Shown here: positions 1 through 8,391 of the stretch, one piece after another
Numbering within the stretch: position 1 is the stretch's first letter
Layout: each line of letters opens with the position of its first letter
From: Pigoraptor vietnamica
Lineage: Eukaryota > Opisthokonta > Filasterea
Assembly: GCA_943704525.1 (NCBI GenBank)
Contig: CALSCQ010001795.1
Coordinates: 1 to 11,805, forward strand
DNA: 11,805 nt
Direction: 5' to 3'
Program-made: the position numbers and the translations under genes
Notes under the pieces: generated by a model
What the model saw: only the letters and a program-made list of their open reading frames with translations
The model's database searches: none
What the model was told of the DNA's origin: nothing

Positions 1-168
1 GGGGGGGAGTGCGAGAGTGGGCGCAGATACGGTTAGCGCAGAGGAAGTCCATCACGTGTTGTTCTGATGGAGTGCGAGTAACGGCACTACAAGTCAGCGC
101 AGACATGTGGGCCAACGAGTGTCAGTTCGAAGAGCGCCACGAGTCACCAGCGCAGTGACGGCACCCAC

Positions 169-2280
169 CATGCTCTTGACGTCCCGGTGGATGAGGCCGC
201 GCGAGTGGAGGTATGCCACGCCCTGCGCCGCATCGCACGCCGCCGACAGCCGCCGCGCAGGGCTCCACAGCGACGGCGTGCGGAGGGCCGTGAAGAGGCT
301 GCCGCGCGCGCAGTACTCGAAGATGAGCGAAATGGTGGGCGGGCACACGCTGAAGCCGTAGAAGCGCGCGACCTTCGGGTGGCTGAGGGCGGCGGTGATG
401 GCCGTTTCGCGCCGGAAGGACTCGACGACGCCAGGGTTGATCTCCGAGGGGACGAGCACCTTCACCGCCTGCGAAGCGAGTGCGCGTGCGCCGTGTGAGT
501 GCGGGCACGTGAAAGGAGAGACCTCAGCTTAGTAGGCAGTCATGGGGTTGAGCCCATCGAGGCATGGGAGCGCGAACTGCGCCACACGGGCAAGAAGGGG
601 TCCGGCAATGCCACAGACAAGACGTGTGCGGCGCACTGCATGCCACACAAGGTGCTTCAGTGAGAGCGACCCACCACCACGCGTCCGGACAATCGCCCCC
701 GGTACACCTTGGCCGTTGCGCCGACGGCGATGGTTGCGTCGATGGCCACGCACGCAAAGTCAATCGCGTGCTGCTGGTGCTCCTCGATGAGCCGCTGGAA
801 CTCAGCCGAGACGACGTCCTCGCGCACGGTCACCGTGGCGCCGGATATTGAGGGGCGCGCGGCAAACCGGCCGAGACCTCGCCAGTACTCTGCGGAAGGG
901 GGTGAGTGCGATCGCGAGTGTGTGAGTTCTCGTGACACTACCAGCACCAACTACTACGCACGCTACACACGACCGCACACGAGCACTGTTGATACAGACA
1001 TATGCACAGCACTGTTGCATGCACTGTTGCATACACAAACATGCACAAACGCACACAGCCACAGACGCGCACACACCCGTGTCGAGCAGCATCGTGACAA
1101 TGATGACGTAGGCAAAGGGCACCTCGACGAGTGTGAGCACACACACGGACGGCAGAAATGCGGCGTCCCCGTGGCCCGCCCACGTGGCCGTGTAGTACGC
1201 GCACCAGCACAGCCGGTGTGCCGCCATCACCGCCGCATAAGGGACAACGGACCGGCGGCCTGTGAACGCGCGTATGGGGCACACACAAAGCGATGCCGTG
1301 TGTGAGCGACCGCAGTGTATGTATGTACGCGCAAGCCTGCATGCAGCTGCAGGCGAGTGCAAACCCATTGACGACACTCCAGGTAGTGTCAGACACGCAC
1401 ATACATAACACACATGCATACACACACACACTGACCGACAGAATTGTGCAGAATAAGGAGAGAAACCCACGGCTAAAGACGAGCAGGACGAGCACGTAAA
1501 ACGCGGTCGTCCCGAGATAGAAGGTGAGGAGAGAGGGGAGCCCGTTGTGGTCGACGACTGCGAGCGCGCCCTGCGTAAACATGGCATTAGTACCGAAGGC
1601 AATTTGAGCACAGGACAGAGCGCGCGCGCACACACGCACACACACGCACAGGCGCACACGCAGCCATGGACGCCACACAGACACAGACCCAACACAGACA
1701 CACAGACACACAGACACACAGACACACACACAGAGACACAGACACACAGACACACAGACACACACACAGACACAGACACAGACACAGACAGACACAGACA
1801 CAGACACAGACACAGACACACACAGACACACACACACACACACACACAACAAACAAGAGCACCCACGCAGAGCATTCCGAACGCGGCAAAGACGCCCGCC
1901 GCGAGCGCCGCCTTGCGCAGGGTCGTGCGCGTGATGGAGCGCTGCAAGAACAGCGTCGCATATCCCTCGCGGATGCCCGAGAACAGCGCCCAAAAGACTA
2001 TCTTGTGCTCGTCAAAGTGCCGGAATATGTGGAAGTAGAACACGACGAGCTCGACGCTCAGGGCGACAATGAGGCACACGAGCACGGGCTCAAACACGGG
2101 GAGGACGACCGCGCGCATCGCACGCGCCGAAAGCGCGCCATCGCCGCCCCTCTGCGCCAGGCGACGACACCGCCAGAGGTTGACGAGGAAGACGGCGCAC
2201 GCGACCGTGCTCACGATTTTGGCGCCGCCGCAGAGGTAGAAGAGGTTCACTTGCGCCGCGGGGGTGTCGACCGAAGGCAT
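169..2280 (-). CDS. Seven-transmembrane receptor fused to a TKL-like protein kinase (GPCR-TKL type), 3' end off the window
   Basis: Exons, read on the minus strand: 2280-1867, 1570-1471, 1259-1077, 889-675 and 468-169. The junction phases are 0, 1, 1 and 0, and all match, giving 404 residues so far. A sixth exon must lie left of the window, because the donor GTGGGT at 168-163 has no usable acceptor before the edge. Residues 1-232 hold seven hydrophobic segments (about 12-36, 57-86, 93-113, 123-144, 149-171, 175-197, 204-230). The RRRSVVPYA stretch before TM6 resembles TPRA1/GPR175-type 7TM proteins. A linker beginning DTEYWRGLG follows, then a kinase N-lobe: degenerate glycine loop VGATAKVYRG (288-297), VAVK lysine K307, helix-C glutamate E325, hinge FEYCARGSL and the catalytic HRDVKSM (398-404). 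DFG and APE are beyond the edge. TKL membership is inferred from HRDVKS and the general pattern. It probably acts in the plasma membrane as a receptor kinase; the ligand is unknown. The start at 2280 could instead be 2313 (11 residues longer). Confidence 0.8.
983..1032. repeat. 12-bp tandem duplication in intron 3 of the receptor-kinase gene
   Basis: GCACTGTTGCAT occurs at 1009-1020 and again directly at 1021-1032. A 9-base partial copy, GCACTGTTG, lies at 983-991. In the sense direction each copy contains CAACAG, an acceptor-like sequence, inside the intron 1076-890. The true acceptor is CCGCAG ending at 890, chosen because it restores phase and gives the DTEYWRGLG linker. Confidence 0.8.
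1391..1435. repeat. CA/CATA-rich stretch in intron 2 of the receptor-kinase gene
   Basis: Short alternating CA/CATA repeat on the plus strand inside the 211-nt intron 1470-1260. It reads UG/UAUG in the transcript and begins about 35 nt after the donor GTGGGT. Confidence 0.7.
1621..1849. repeat. CA/CAGA-rich simple-repeat array in intron 1 of the receptor-kinase gene
   Basis: A CA-rich stretch of over 200 bp on the plus strand, made of CACA runs mixed with CAGACA units and ending in a near-pure CA run around 1830-1849. It fills most of the 296-nt first intron (1866-1571) of the minus-strand gene, so the transcript reads UG/UGUCUG. It starts about 17 nt after the donor GTGGGT. A TACTAAT branch-site match lies on the minus strand at 1592-1586, about 16 nt before the acceptor. 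Long open frames cross the array on both strands only because its period avoids stops; they are not genes. Confidence 0.9.
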
Positions 2281-2673
2281 GGCTGCGAGGGGCCGCACGG
2301 CACGCACTCGCATGCACCCCCTAGCAAACCCTCAGCACGATGTGTGCGCCACACACATGCACACATACACACGCACACATGCACACACGCGCGCACTCAC
2401 ACACACACATGTGCACGCAAGCGCCACGCTAGTTTAACGTTCCATTGCCGAATGTCGGTTGTTGGCACAGATTACGGCACCAGGCACTCACGTGACTGCG
2501 GAAAAAACGATTTGAAAAGTTGCTGACGTTGCCACTGCAGCCTGAAGGGGCGTGCGCCAGTCGCAGTGAGGTGACTAAGGCCGAACAAGGGCGCCGAAGG
2601 AACACGCGAGAGAGAAGTCAGTGGTTGAAAACGACATTGGCGGCATGTGATTCACAGCGGACGCACGGACACC
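2281..2673. promoter_or_regulatory. Divergent promoter region between the receptor-kinase and the mitochondrial carrier
   Basis: These 393 bp separate two head-to-head start codons (2280 minus, 2674 plus), so they should contain both promoters and both 5' UTRs. Visible content: a CA-rich array at 2349-2415, the hexamer CACGTG at 2490-2495, and a relatively A/T-rich part around 2435-2525. I see no clear TATA box. On the minus strand, CCTCGCAG ends at 2283, two bases before the receptor-kinase ATG. It looks like a splice acceptor and may mark a 5'-UTR intron. Confidence 0.55.
2349..2415. repeat. CA-rich simple repeat upstream of the receptor-kinase start
   Basis: Alternating CA/CATGCA/CG repeat on the plus strand, 69-135 bp upstream of the minus-strand ATG at 2280. 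It has the same GU-in-sense orientation as the intronic arrays of that gene, which is compatible with a transcribed 5'-UTR intron. Confidence 0.8.
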
Positions 2674-4533
2674 ATGGGTATGCCTGCGGGCGACGCACGC
2701 GCACGGCGGCTGTCCGTGTGGCAGTCGGCGACGGCGGGTGGCACGGCGGGCGTCGTCTCGCGCTTTGTCATTGCGCCCTTTGACGTCATCAAGATTCGCT
2801 TTCAGTTGCAATTGGAGCCAATAAGGAGGCGGAGGGTGAGTGACACCATGTGCCTCTGTGTATTGGCAACGAGAGTGTGCGTGCCGTGTGTATGTGCGCG
2901 CGCGCGTGTGTGTGCGTGTGTGCGCGTGAATGCGCGTGCTGTGCGAATGCGAGTGCGTGTGTGCCTTCAATAGTGGGATGTGGTGCATGTTCCCCTGTGC
3001 TGTGTTGCGTGGGTGTGCCGTGGCACGTGCGCCTGCATCACACGCGCAATTCTCAGCCACCCTTTTTGAATCGCATGCTTTGCCTCCCTCCGTTGCCGCT
3101 GTGGCCACCGCAGCGCCTCCGACGCGGCGACCCCGTCCCAAAGTATCGCGGCCTGCTGCAGGCCGTTGGCGCCATAGTGCGCGAAGAGGGCGTGAGGGCG
3201 CTGTGGAAGGGCAATTTGGCGGCAGAATTTCTCTATGTGACGTACGGCGCCACTCAATTTGCCGTGTACGACGTGCTTTCGCGCGCCGCCGAGAAACACG
3301 TTCCCGCACACATACACAGCGGCGCGCTCGTGTCTTTTGTGACGGGGGGGACGGCGGGTGCGACGGCGACGCTGGTGAGCTATCCGCTGGACATCCTTCG
3401 CACGCGAATGGCGGCGCAGGGGGAGCCGAAGGTGCGCTTGCTGTGGTCAATGGGTGGGGACTGTGGCAGTGGCTTGTGTGTCCTATCTGTGAGCAAGTGG
3501 GTGCGCAGTGTGAGGGGCAGTTTGTCGAGCGGGCAATTTGTCCTCGTTTCTGTTTGTCTGTGCGTCGCAAGATTTGCGCGCCCACGTGCACGTTGTGGGT
3601 CCGTGGTAAAGGGGCTGTAACAGTGGCAATTGTGGCTTATTCTTTGTGCATCTGTCGTCACACCCATGTCACAACCTAACCTAACCCTAACCCACGCTCC
3701 CTCAGCTCTATCCGAACCTTGCGACCGCCATACGGCACATGTGGGCATCGGAGGGCCTGCGGGGTTTCTACCGAGGGTGCGTTCCCGCACTTTTTCAAAT
3801 ATTTCCCTACATGGGCCTCCAGTTTGCAACGTACGGCGCGTTCAAATCGGCCGCCGTGACCATGCGAAGGGCGGCGGGGAAGGTGGGACTTTCGTGTGCT
3901 TTGGATTCGAGTTCAAGTGCTGTGCATAGTGCGCTGCTCTTTACGTGGCGGTGCTGTGTCGGTGCGAGTGCGTGCTCTGCGTCGTCTGGCTTTCGATTGA
4001 TGCGTCTGCCGAGGCACGTGTGTTCTGTTGATTGTGCATCAGCCACGCCCACTATCGCACCCTACTCCCGTCACGCGCAGGAGACGACGCTTATCAGCGC
4101 TGAACTGCTCCTGTGTGGGGGTGCGGCAGGTACTCTGAGCAAGCTGGCCGTGCTGCCAATAGACATGGTGAAAAAGCGCCTGCAGGTGCGTACCGGACGT
4201 CTTTCACGTTAACGTACGCATGCGTATGCTGTATTGTGATGATTCGGGAACCTCCGCGTGTAAATCGTTACTGTTCCCAATTGCGTACCCACTGCCACCA
4301 TCGACCAACAGGTGCAGGGGTTTGAGGGCGCACGCGCTTCGTTCGGCCGCACGGAGCGGTATTCTGGGCCGTGGCACTGCCTCGTGACCATCGTGCGCCA
4401 GGAGGGCCTTGCCGCGCTGTTCAAGGGCGCCACGCCGAGCATACTGAAGGCGGCGCCGGCGTCCGCAGTGACCTTTGTTGTGTATGAGGGCGTCAAGCGG
4501 TGGTTTTTGGGCACACCGCGTGACGTCACGTAA
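2674..4533 (+). CDS. SLC25A19: Mitochondrial thiamine pyrophosphate carrier (SLC25 family)
   Basis: Five exons: 2674-2835, 3114-3431, 3706-3882, 4081-4185 and 4312-4533. All four introns are phase 0, giving 327 residues, close to the animal protein's roughly 320. Mitochondrial carriers are inner-membrane exchangers built from three repeats of about 100 residues. All three signature motifs are present: PFDVIK (35-40), PLDILR (145-150) and PIDMVK (245-250). The TPP-carrier assignment rests on RMAAQGEPK at the exon 2/3 junction, PYMGLQF in repeat 2, and KRLQVQGFEGARASFG across the last junction, all typical of SLC25A19. Expected role: import of thiamine pyrophosphate into the matrix in exchange for nucleotides. 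The ATG at 2674 has a good context (ACC before, G after). A basic run, RRRRRLRR (51-58), is formed at the first splice junction. Specificity is inferred; membership of the carrier family is certain. Confidence 0.92.
2874..2964. repeat. GT/GC-rich simple sequence in carrier intron 1
   Basis: Alternating GTGT/GCGC stretch on the plus (sense) strand, starting about 38 nt after the GTGAGT donor of the 278-nt intron 2836-3113. It is less pure than the arrays in the neighbouring genes but has the same GU-in-sense orientation. CG steps are frequent. Confidence 0.75.
3673..3693. repeat. Telomere-like CCTAA repeat / multiple branch-site motifs in carrier intron 2
   Basis: Repeats of CCTAA and CCCTAA lie 13-33 nt upstream of the exon beginning at 3706. 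They contain three CTAAC motifs (3676-3680, 3681-3685, 3687-3691). CTAAC matches the eukaryotic branch-site consensus, and the tract also matches the complement of the TTAGGG telomere repeat. The position before a pyrimidine-containing CTCCCTCAG acceptor favours a branch-site role. Confidence 0.7.
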
Positions 4534-4793
4534 AGGACTGCTTATTGAATTGCCTTGCGTGCACCGCCGGTTTCACGTCGCGCACTGGAGCAAGTAACCG
4601 GCCCTGTGTAACATTGTCGGACAACTCACTCCGGGCTCGTCATGCTGGGTCGCTATAGCATTTGAGTCCAGCCCATAATTCCACGAGGATCCATCACGCC
4701 GTGTTGATCACCAGCCGAGTCCAGACCTTCGCCCATTTGTCTAGCGTGTCCGTTCGCGTTTGCGTCAGCGCCTGCGACCTCGAGTGAAGTGGG
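4534..4793. other. 260-bp spacer between the carrier and the tetraspan gene
   Basis: Holds the carrier 3' UTR and the next gene's promoter and 5' UTR. I see no AATAAA, no TATA box and no RNA gene. A long minus-strand open frame (4653-5165) begins here and continues antisense over exon 1 of the next gene; I regard it as a shadow. Confidence 0.5.
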
Positions 4794-6279
4794 ATGGATG
4801 CACGGCGAAACAGCCCGAGGGCTTCGGCCTTCGCCTCGTTCCTTGCGGTCGTTGCGTTCGTCCTGTTCGTGGTCGCGCTTGCCTCGCCCGTCGACGATGT
4901 CCCCTGGGTGCGCGCGCGGTTTTCGTCGCGCACGCCGTACCTGCAGTACTTCCTGGACCGCGTGCAGGAAGACCTTGCGCGGCAAATGGCTAGAATCGCC
5001 GACGGTTCGATTTCGAAGGACGAGGGAATGGCGCAAACTGCGGGCGACGAGTTCGTGAGGCAGCAACTGGTGAGCAGGATTCAGAACGGCGAGTACGGGC
5101 GCGCAAATCTCTTCCAGCTCTGCCTGTGGCCGCAAGATGTGAAAAGTTATCCAACGGCGGTCCAAGACACGAGGCCGGCGTGCCGCACACTCTCCGCGTG
5201 GAACGACCAGTATATGCCGGGCGGCATGTGGGCGGTATTCGAGTGGATCACGCTGAGAGTCAACGGCGGGGCGCGCACAGCGGCGGTCGCCCTGGCGTGC
5301 ATCGCCGTCATCTGCAGCGCGCTCTTCGCCGTTGCCGCGGGCTACGTGTGGATTTTGTTGCGACGCGCAAGCAATGCTGTGGAGGACCCGGCGCCGGAGG
5401 GGGGCTTAGCGGGCACGGCGAGGACGGCGGTGCTGGCCGCGCGCGCGTTGGGTGCCATGTCGGGTACGTATGCACGTGATTACTGTTGATGTTTCAGCGG
5501 ACACTTTGGTTGTGCGTTTTATGGCTGTTGAATAGGATGGTGACAGACTCATTGCGGTCTTTCAATCGCAGGCGCCGCGGGGCTCGGTGCGGTCGTGGCG
5601 TACGACCAGCTGATTGTCCACATCTCTCTATTCCGCGGCGACCACAGCTTCGCCGCCGGTTTTGCCCTGTTCGTCGCAGGAACGGTGCTGTCGGCGGTTG
5701 CGGCGTGTGTGATGCTCTGCGCGTACAGCGTTGCGAGGGCGCCGCGGAAGATGCCAAGTGCCGGCGGACAAGGTACAGAGAGACATGGGCTGATTTCTGC
5801 TGCGTGTCCAAAGGGCTTTGGACAGCGAATGTGGCTGCAGTGTGTGCGTTTTACCGTGCCGTTTGCTCTCATTTACTGCTGTATGCGCGGCTGTAACATT
5901 AAGTGGGCGGCCCGCGCTGGTTCATCCGTCACGGTGTGTGGATGTGGGCAACGGCCGTCAAGCCAGTGGAGACTGCGTTTGTGCGTGCGCCCCTATGCCC
6001 GCAATATTAATGCTTCGCTCGTCTTACACATGAAACCACGCAGGGTCACCAATCCACGGTGAGAGCGTCCGCCTGGACGTCCCCACCAAAAAGGAGAGCA
6101 CCAGAGAGATGACAAGGGCGGAAATCTACATGGACTCGGACGAAGTCGAGCGCGCTGTCGCCAATGCTCACAATGCGGACAAGAAGAAGTCCACGGCATT
6201 CGGTTCGCTGCGGTTTGCGCGCACGCAGCCGTGGGGGTCCTCGTCGGCGGAACCGCTGAACATCTACATTCAGCAATGA
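4794..6279 (+). CDS. Uncharacterised four-span membrane protein (claudin/SUR7/amastin-like topology)
   Basis: Three exons: 4794-5463, 5572-5772 and 6044-6279. Both introns are phase 1 and the total is 368 residues. I do not recognise the family with confidence. Likely membrane segments: 12-31, 160-189, about 208-232 (weaker) and 248-273. Between the first two lies a loop of about 125 residues with LFQLCLW (106-112) and a second cysteine at 130, possibly a disulfide pair. A tail of about 95 polar residues follows segment four (about 274-368), rich in charge, with EIYMDSDEVE near its middle and the C-terminus IYIQQ. A short N-tail, long first extracellular loop with a C-x-W feature and a cytosolic tail match the broad claudin/PMP22/SUR7/amastin tetraspan pattern, but no family signature is clean. 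Likely plasma membrane. The gene model is firm: the frame and both junctions agree and the last exon ends in TGA. Confidence 0.75.
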
Positions 6280-6694
6280 AGTGTGAAGTGCCCAGTCCAC
6301 TCACCGAGTGCCGGGCGCGCACGCCGGCTTTATGGCCGGTCAAGCGCCAGATGTTCATTCTGACATTGGCCAATATACGACGGCGTGATAAAGCTCATAG
6401 CATTGCATTTGTGGCAGTCCCAATGAAACGCAGGATTTAGCCGATATAGTTCTGTACCGTACTGCCACCCGAGCGGCAGTCCGCCGAGCACTGAGTATAC
6501 CGGCGCCGGCCGTGAATCTCATGTATCAGGCACGTCAGGCGCCAGAGCCTAACGCCGTGTCCGAACTGGAGCAGTGCGACCACCACCACTGTGTGCTGGC
6601 AATTTACGAGAATTGTTCAGGCAAGCACGGACTTTTATGCAAGGTCTGGACAATGTCCGTCGCTACCTAATTCGTAACATGGGAGATAGATATA

Positions 6695-6728
6695 TCACGT
6701 GATACACACGTGAATGACCAGTTGGTCA
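6695..6728. promoter_or_regulatory. Paired CACGTG boxes and adjacent inverted repeat upstream of RPL23A
   Basis: The palindrome TCACGTGA lies at 6695-6702 and a second CACGTG at 6707-6712. Their spacing is 11 bp, about one helical turn. Immediately after, TGACCA-GT-TGGTCA at 6715-6728 forms a 6-bp inverted repeat with a 2-bp spacer. CACGTG is the site bound by bHLH factors, such as Cbf1 in fungi and Myc/USF in animals, and E-box-like sites occur in ribosomal protein promoters of several lineages. The cluster is about 160-190 bp before the ATG. Its regulatory role is inferred. Confidence 0.5.
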
Positions 6729-6764
6729 TCCGGGGGTTTCGCAATTGAGCGTGTGTGTGGACTG

Positions 6765-6795
6765 TCTCTCTCCTTTCTCCCTCTCTCTCTCTCTC
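6765..6795 (+). promoter_or_regulatory. Pyrimidine (CT) tract in the RPL23A leader region
   Basis: An uninterrupted 31-nt T/C run on the coding strand, ending in (CT)n, 92-122 nt upstream of the ATG at 6888. Ribosomal protein genes in animals start transcription within pyrimidine tracts (TOP). This could be such an initiator or a CT-rich core promoter element. The transcription start is not determinable here. Confidence 0.4.
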
Positions 6796-6887
6796 GCATC
6801 CCATCGGAGCCTTCATCAGACGCCACCGTCCCCCGCCGTCATCTTCCTCTTTTGCTCCTGCTGTTCTGTGACCACCCAGCAGAGAAG

Positions 6888-7676
6888 ATGGCACCCAAGA
6901 AGGGTGAGGACGCTGGATATCGCTTGTTGGAGATGTGTAGTCGTGGGATGCGATTGACGAAGGGCTAGTCATTGCAGCGCTTGGCCTCTTGTGGAGCATT
7001 AGGCATGCCTCTGTGTTCTTCAATGTAGTCAGCCGCTTGCTTTGTCGGTTGTGGTTTATAGCGGTGATGGGTGGAATTGGGGGGAGAAAGTGTTGTGCGG
7101 ATTACTCTGTTGTGCACATGGAATCGCTCTCTGGCGTCGTGGATTGGGCTGAAGTTCGGCGGGTTTAATGCGTGTCTTTTGAGCTTGGAAGAGTGCTTGA
7201 TTGCAGTTCAATGTCACTGCGATTGTGTGCTGAGTGTGCGTGTGGATGCCCTTGTTGCGCAGAAGCTGCCAAGCCCGCGGCTGCCCCCGCGAAGGGCGCT
7301 GCGGCTGCCAAGCCCGCGGCCAAGCAGGCGGCTAAGATTGTGCAGAAGGGCGCCAACGCCATCAAGCACCGCAAGATCCGCACGTCGGTGACGTTCCACC
7401 GCCCCAAGACGCTCCGGCTGACGCGCACGCCCAAGTACCCCCGGCGCTCGGCCCCCCGCGCCAACAAGCTTGACCAGTTTGCCGTGGTGAAGCACCCGCT
7501 CACGACCGAGTCGGCGATGAAGAAGATTGAGGACAACAACACGCTCGTGTTCCTCGTCGACGTGCGCGCCAACAAGGCCCAGATCAAGGACGCCGTCAAG
7601 CGCCTCTACGAGATCCAGGTGGCCAAGGTCAACACGCTCATCCGGTGGGTGGCGGAAAAAAATGCGCGCGGTCCTC

Positions 7677-7741
<65 letters not shown>

Positions 7742-8211
7742 CCTTGAGACTGTGTGTTCATGTTTTGCGAATGCGTGTGGATGTGCTTTGCATCGTATGG
7801 GTCTCGTTAGGTCGGTTGGGTGTCGGTTGTCATGCAGTTGGGCAGAGGTCTCCATCCACGCAAGGGTCGTGGTGCACGCTGGGTTTTGCCCTTGTGGCGT
7901 TCTGCAAGAGGTCGTGTTTGAACGGTATCACATTCGAATTGCTCACGTGCGCTTGTCCGCCTCTTCAGGCCCGATGGTGCCAAGAAGGCGTACGTGCGCC
8001 TCCACTCTGACGTTGATGCGCTCGACGTCGCCAACAAGGTAAGGTCTCGCTTGTTCTTGCCTTCTGAGAGCATTTCTACCGTTGTCGCGTGTTCGACACA
8101 GTGTTTGTGGTTGTTGCCGTGTGGGCCAAGGCGTCTGTTGCTGTGTCGTCCCCTTTCGGTGCTCTACATGCTCACATTGCACTTTCGTTTGCGCAGATTG
8201 GCATCATCTAA
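6888..8211 (+). CDS. RPL23A: Large-subunit ribosomal protein uL23 (RPL23A/L25)
   Basis: Four exons: 6888-6903 (only 16 nt, MAPKK plus one base), 7263-7644, 7969-8038 and 8197-8211 (encoding IGII and the stop). The intron phases 1, 2 and 0 are consistent, giving 160 residues. The protein belongs to the 60S subunit, binds 25S/28S rRNA domain III near the exit tunnel and docks SRP and nascent-chain factors. It is highly conserved and unmistakable: [41 protein letters not shown] spanning a splice junction, and the terminal [14 protein letters not shown]. The N-terminus is an Ala/Lys/Pro-rich extension, as in animals and fungi, and carries import signals. The start context AAGATGG is good. Intron 2 contains a long pure TG array. 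I found no convincing snoRNA in its introns, although animal RPL23A introns host several. Confidence 0.97.
7677..7739. repeat. (TG)n array in RPL23A intron 2
   Basis: Sixty-three bases of TG dinucleotide interrupted by a single A at 7704. It starts about 32 nt after the GTGGGT donor of the 324-nt intron 7645-7968. The sense transcript reads UGUG. It is the purest dinucleotide run in the window and probably length-polymorphic. Confidence 0.95.
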
Positions 8212-8391
8212 ACGGCTCGCTGCGGTGGCGCGGGCGGCTGGCCTGCCGTGGGGCGCCATGCATTCCTCGCTGGAAATACAGATCAATTTCACACACCCCG
8301 CTCCGCTCTCTGTGCGCACCTGCCGCGTCGATATTGTTGGATTTTGCGACCATTTCTTTCCATTATGCTTTTAAATTGCCAGGAGGGGCGA
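8212..8391. other. 180-bp convergent 3' spacer between RPL23A and ORC1
   Basis: The two stop codons face each other across 180 bp, so both 3' UTRs and polyadenylation sites must lie here or overlap the neighbouring gene. No AATAAA is visible on either strand. A T-rich patch sits at about 8355-8378. Confidence 0.5.

Larger units (their letters stand above)
6280..6887. other. 608-bp spacer: tetraspan 3' UTR and RPL23A promoter/leader
   Basis: No gene seen. The left part (about 6280-6660) is unremarkable mixed-composition DNA without AATAAA. The right part holds the paired CACGTG boxes, an inverted repeat and a pyrimidine tract (listed separately), followed by a second T/C-rich stretch at about 6842-6870, just before the RPL23A ATG. 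Confidence 0.5.

Noticed and set aside
1-168. Next kinase exon left of HRDVKSM
   Set aside because: No AG followed by an in-frame N-xx(L/I)-type catalytic loop or DFG. The one candidate, CAG then AACAAC, stops within four codons, so the intron must continue past the edge.
1621-1849. CRISPR array or satellite-type repeat with spacers
   Set aside because: The units are di- and hexanucleotides with no unique spacers, in a spliced eukaryotic intron.
802-2313. Continuous 503-codon minus-strand reading frame taken as one uninterrupted protein
   Set aside because: It runs through the Cys/Val-rich translation of the TG repeat and a second intron. The spliced model restores 7TM exons with matching phases and moves into a different frame for exon 2.
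1547-2526. Plus-strand frames across the CA array encoding Thr/His/Asp/Gln-rich repeats
   Set aside because: Repeat translation without stops, antisense to well-supported exons, with no start context or homologous content.
3673-3693. True telomere end
   Set aside because: Only about 20 bp, internal to a gene, and well explained as branch sites.
4653-5165. Minus-strand 170-codon frame opposite the tetraspan exon 1
   Set aside because: No recognisable motifs, antisense to a phased spliced gene, likely a GC-rich shadow.
6904-8196. C/D or H/ACA snoRNA in RPL23A introns
   Set aside because: Animal RPL23A hosts snoRNAs, but here I found only near-C-box GTGATGG and scattered CTGA without paired boxes, a terminal stem or an ACA tail at the right spacing.
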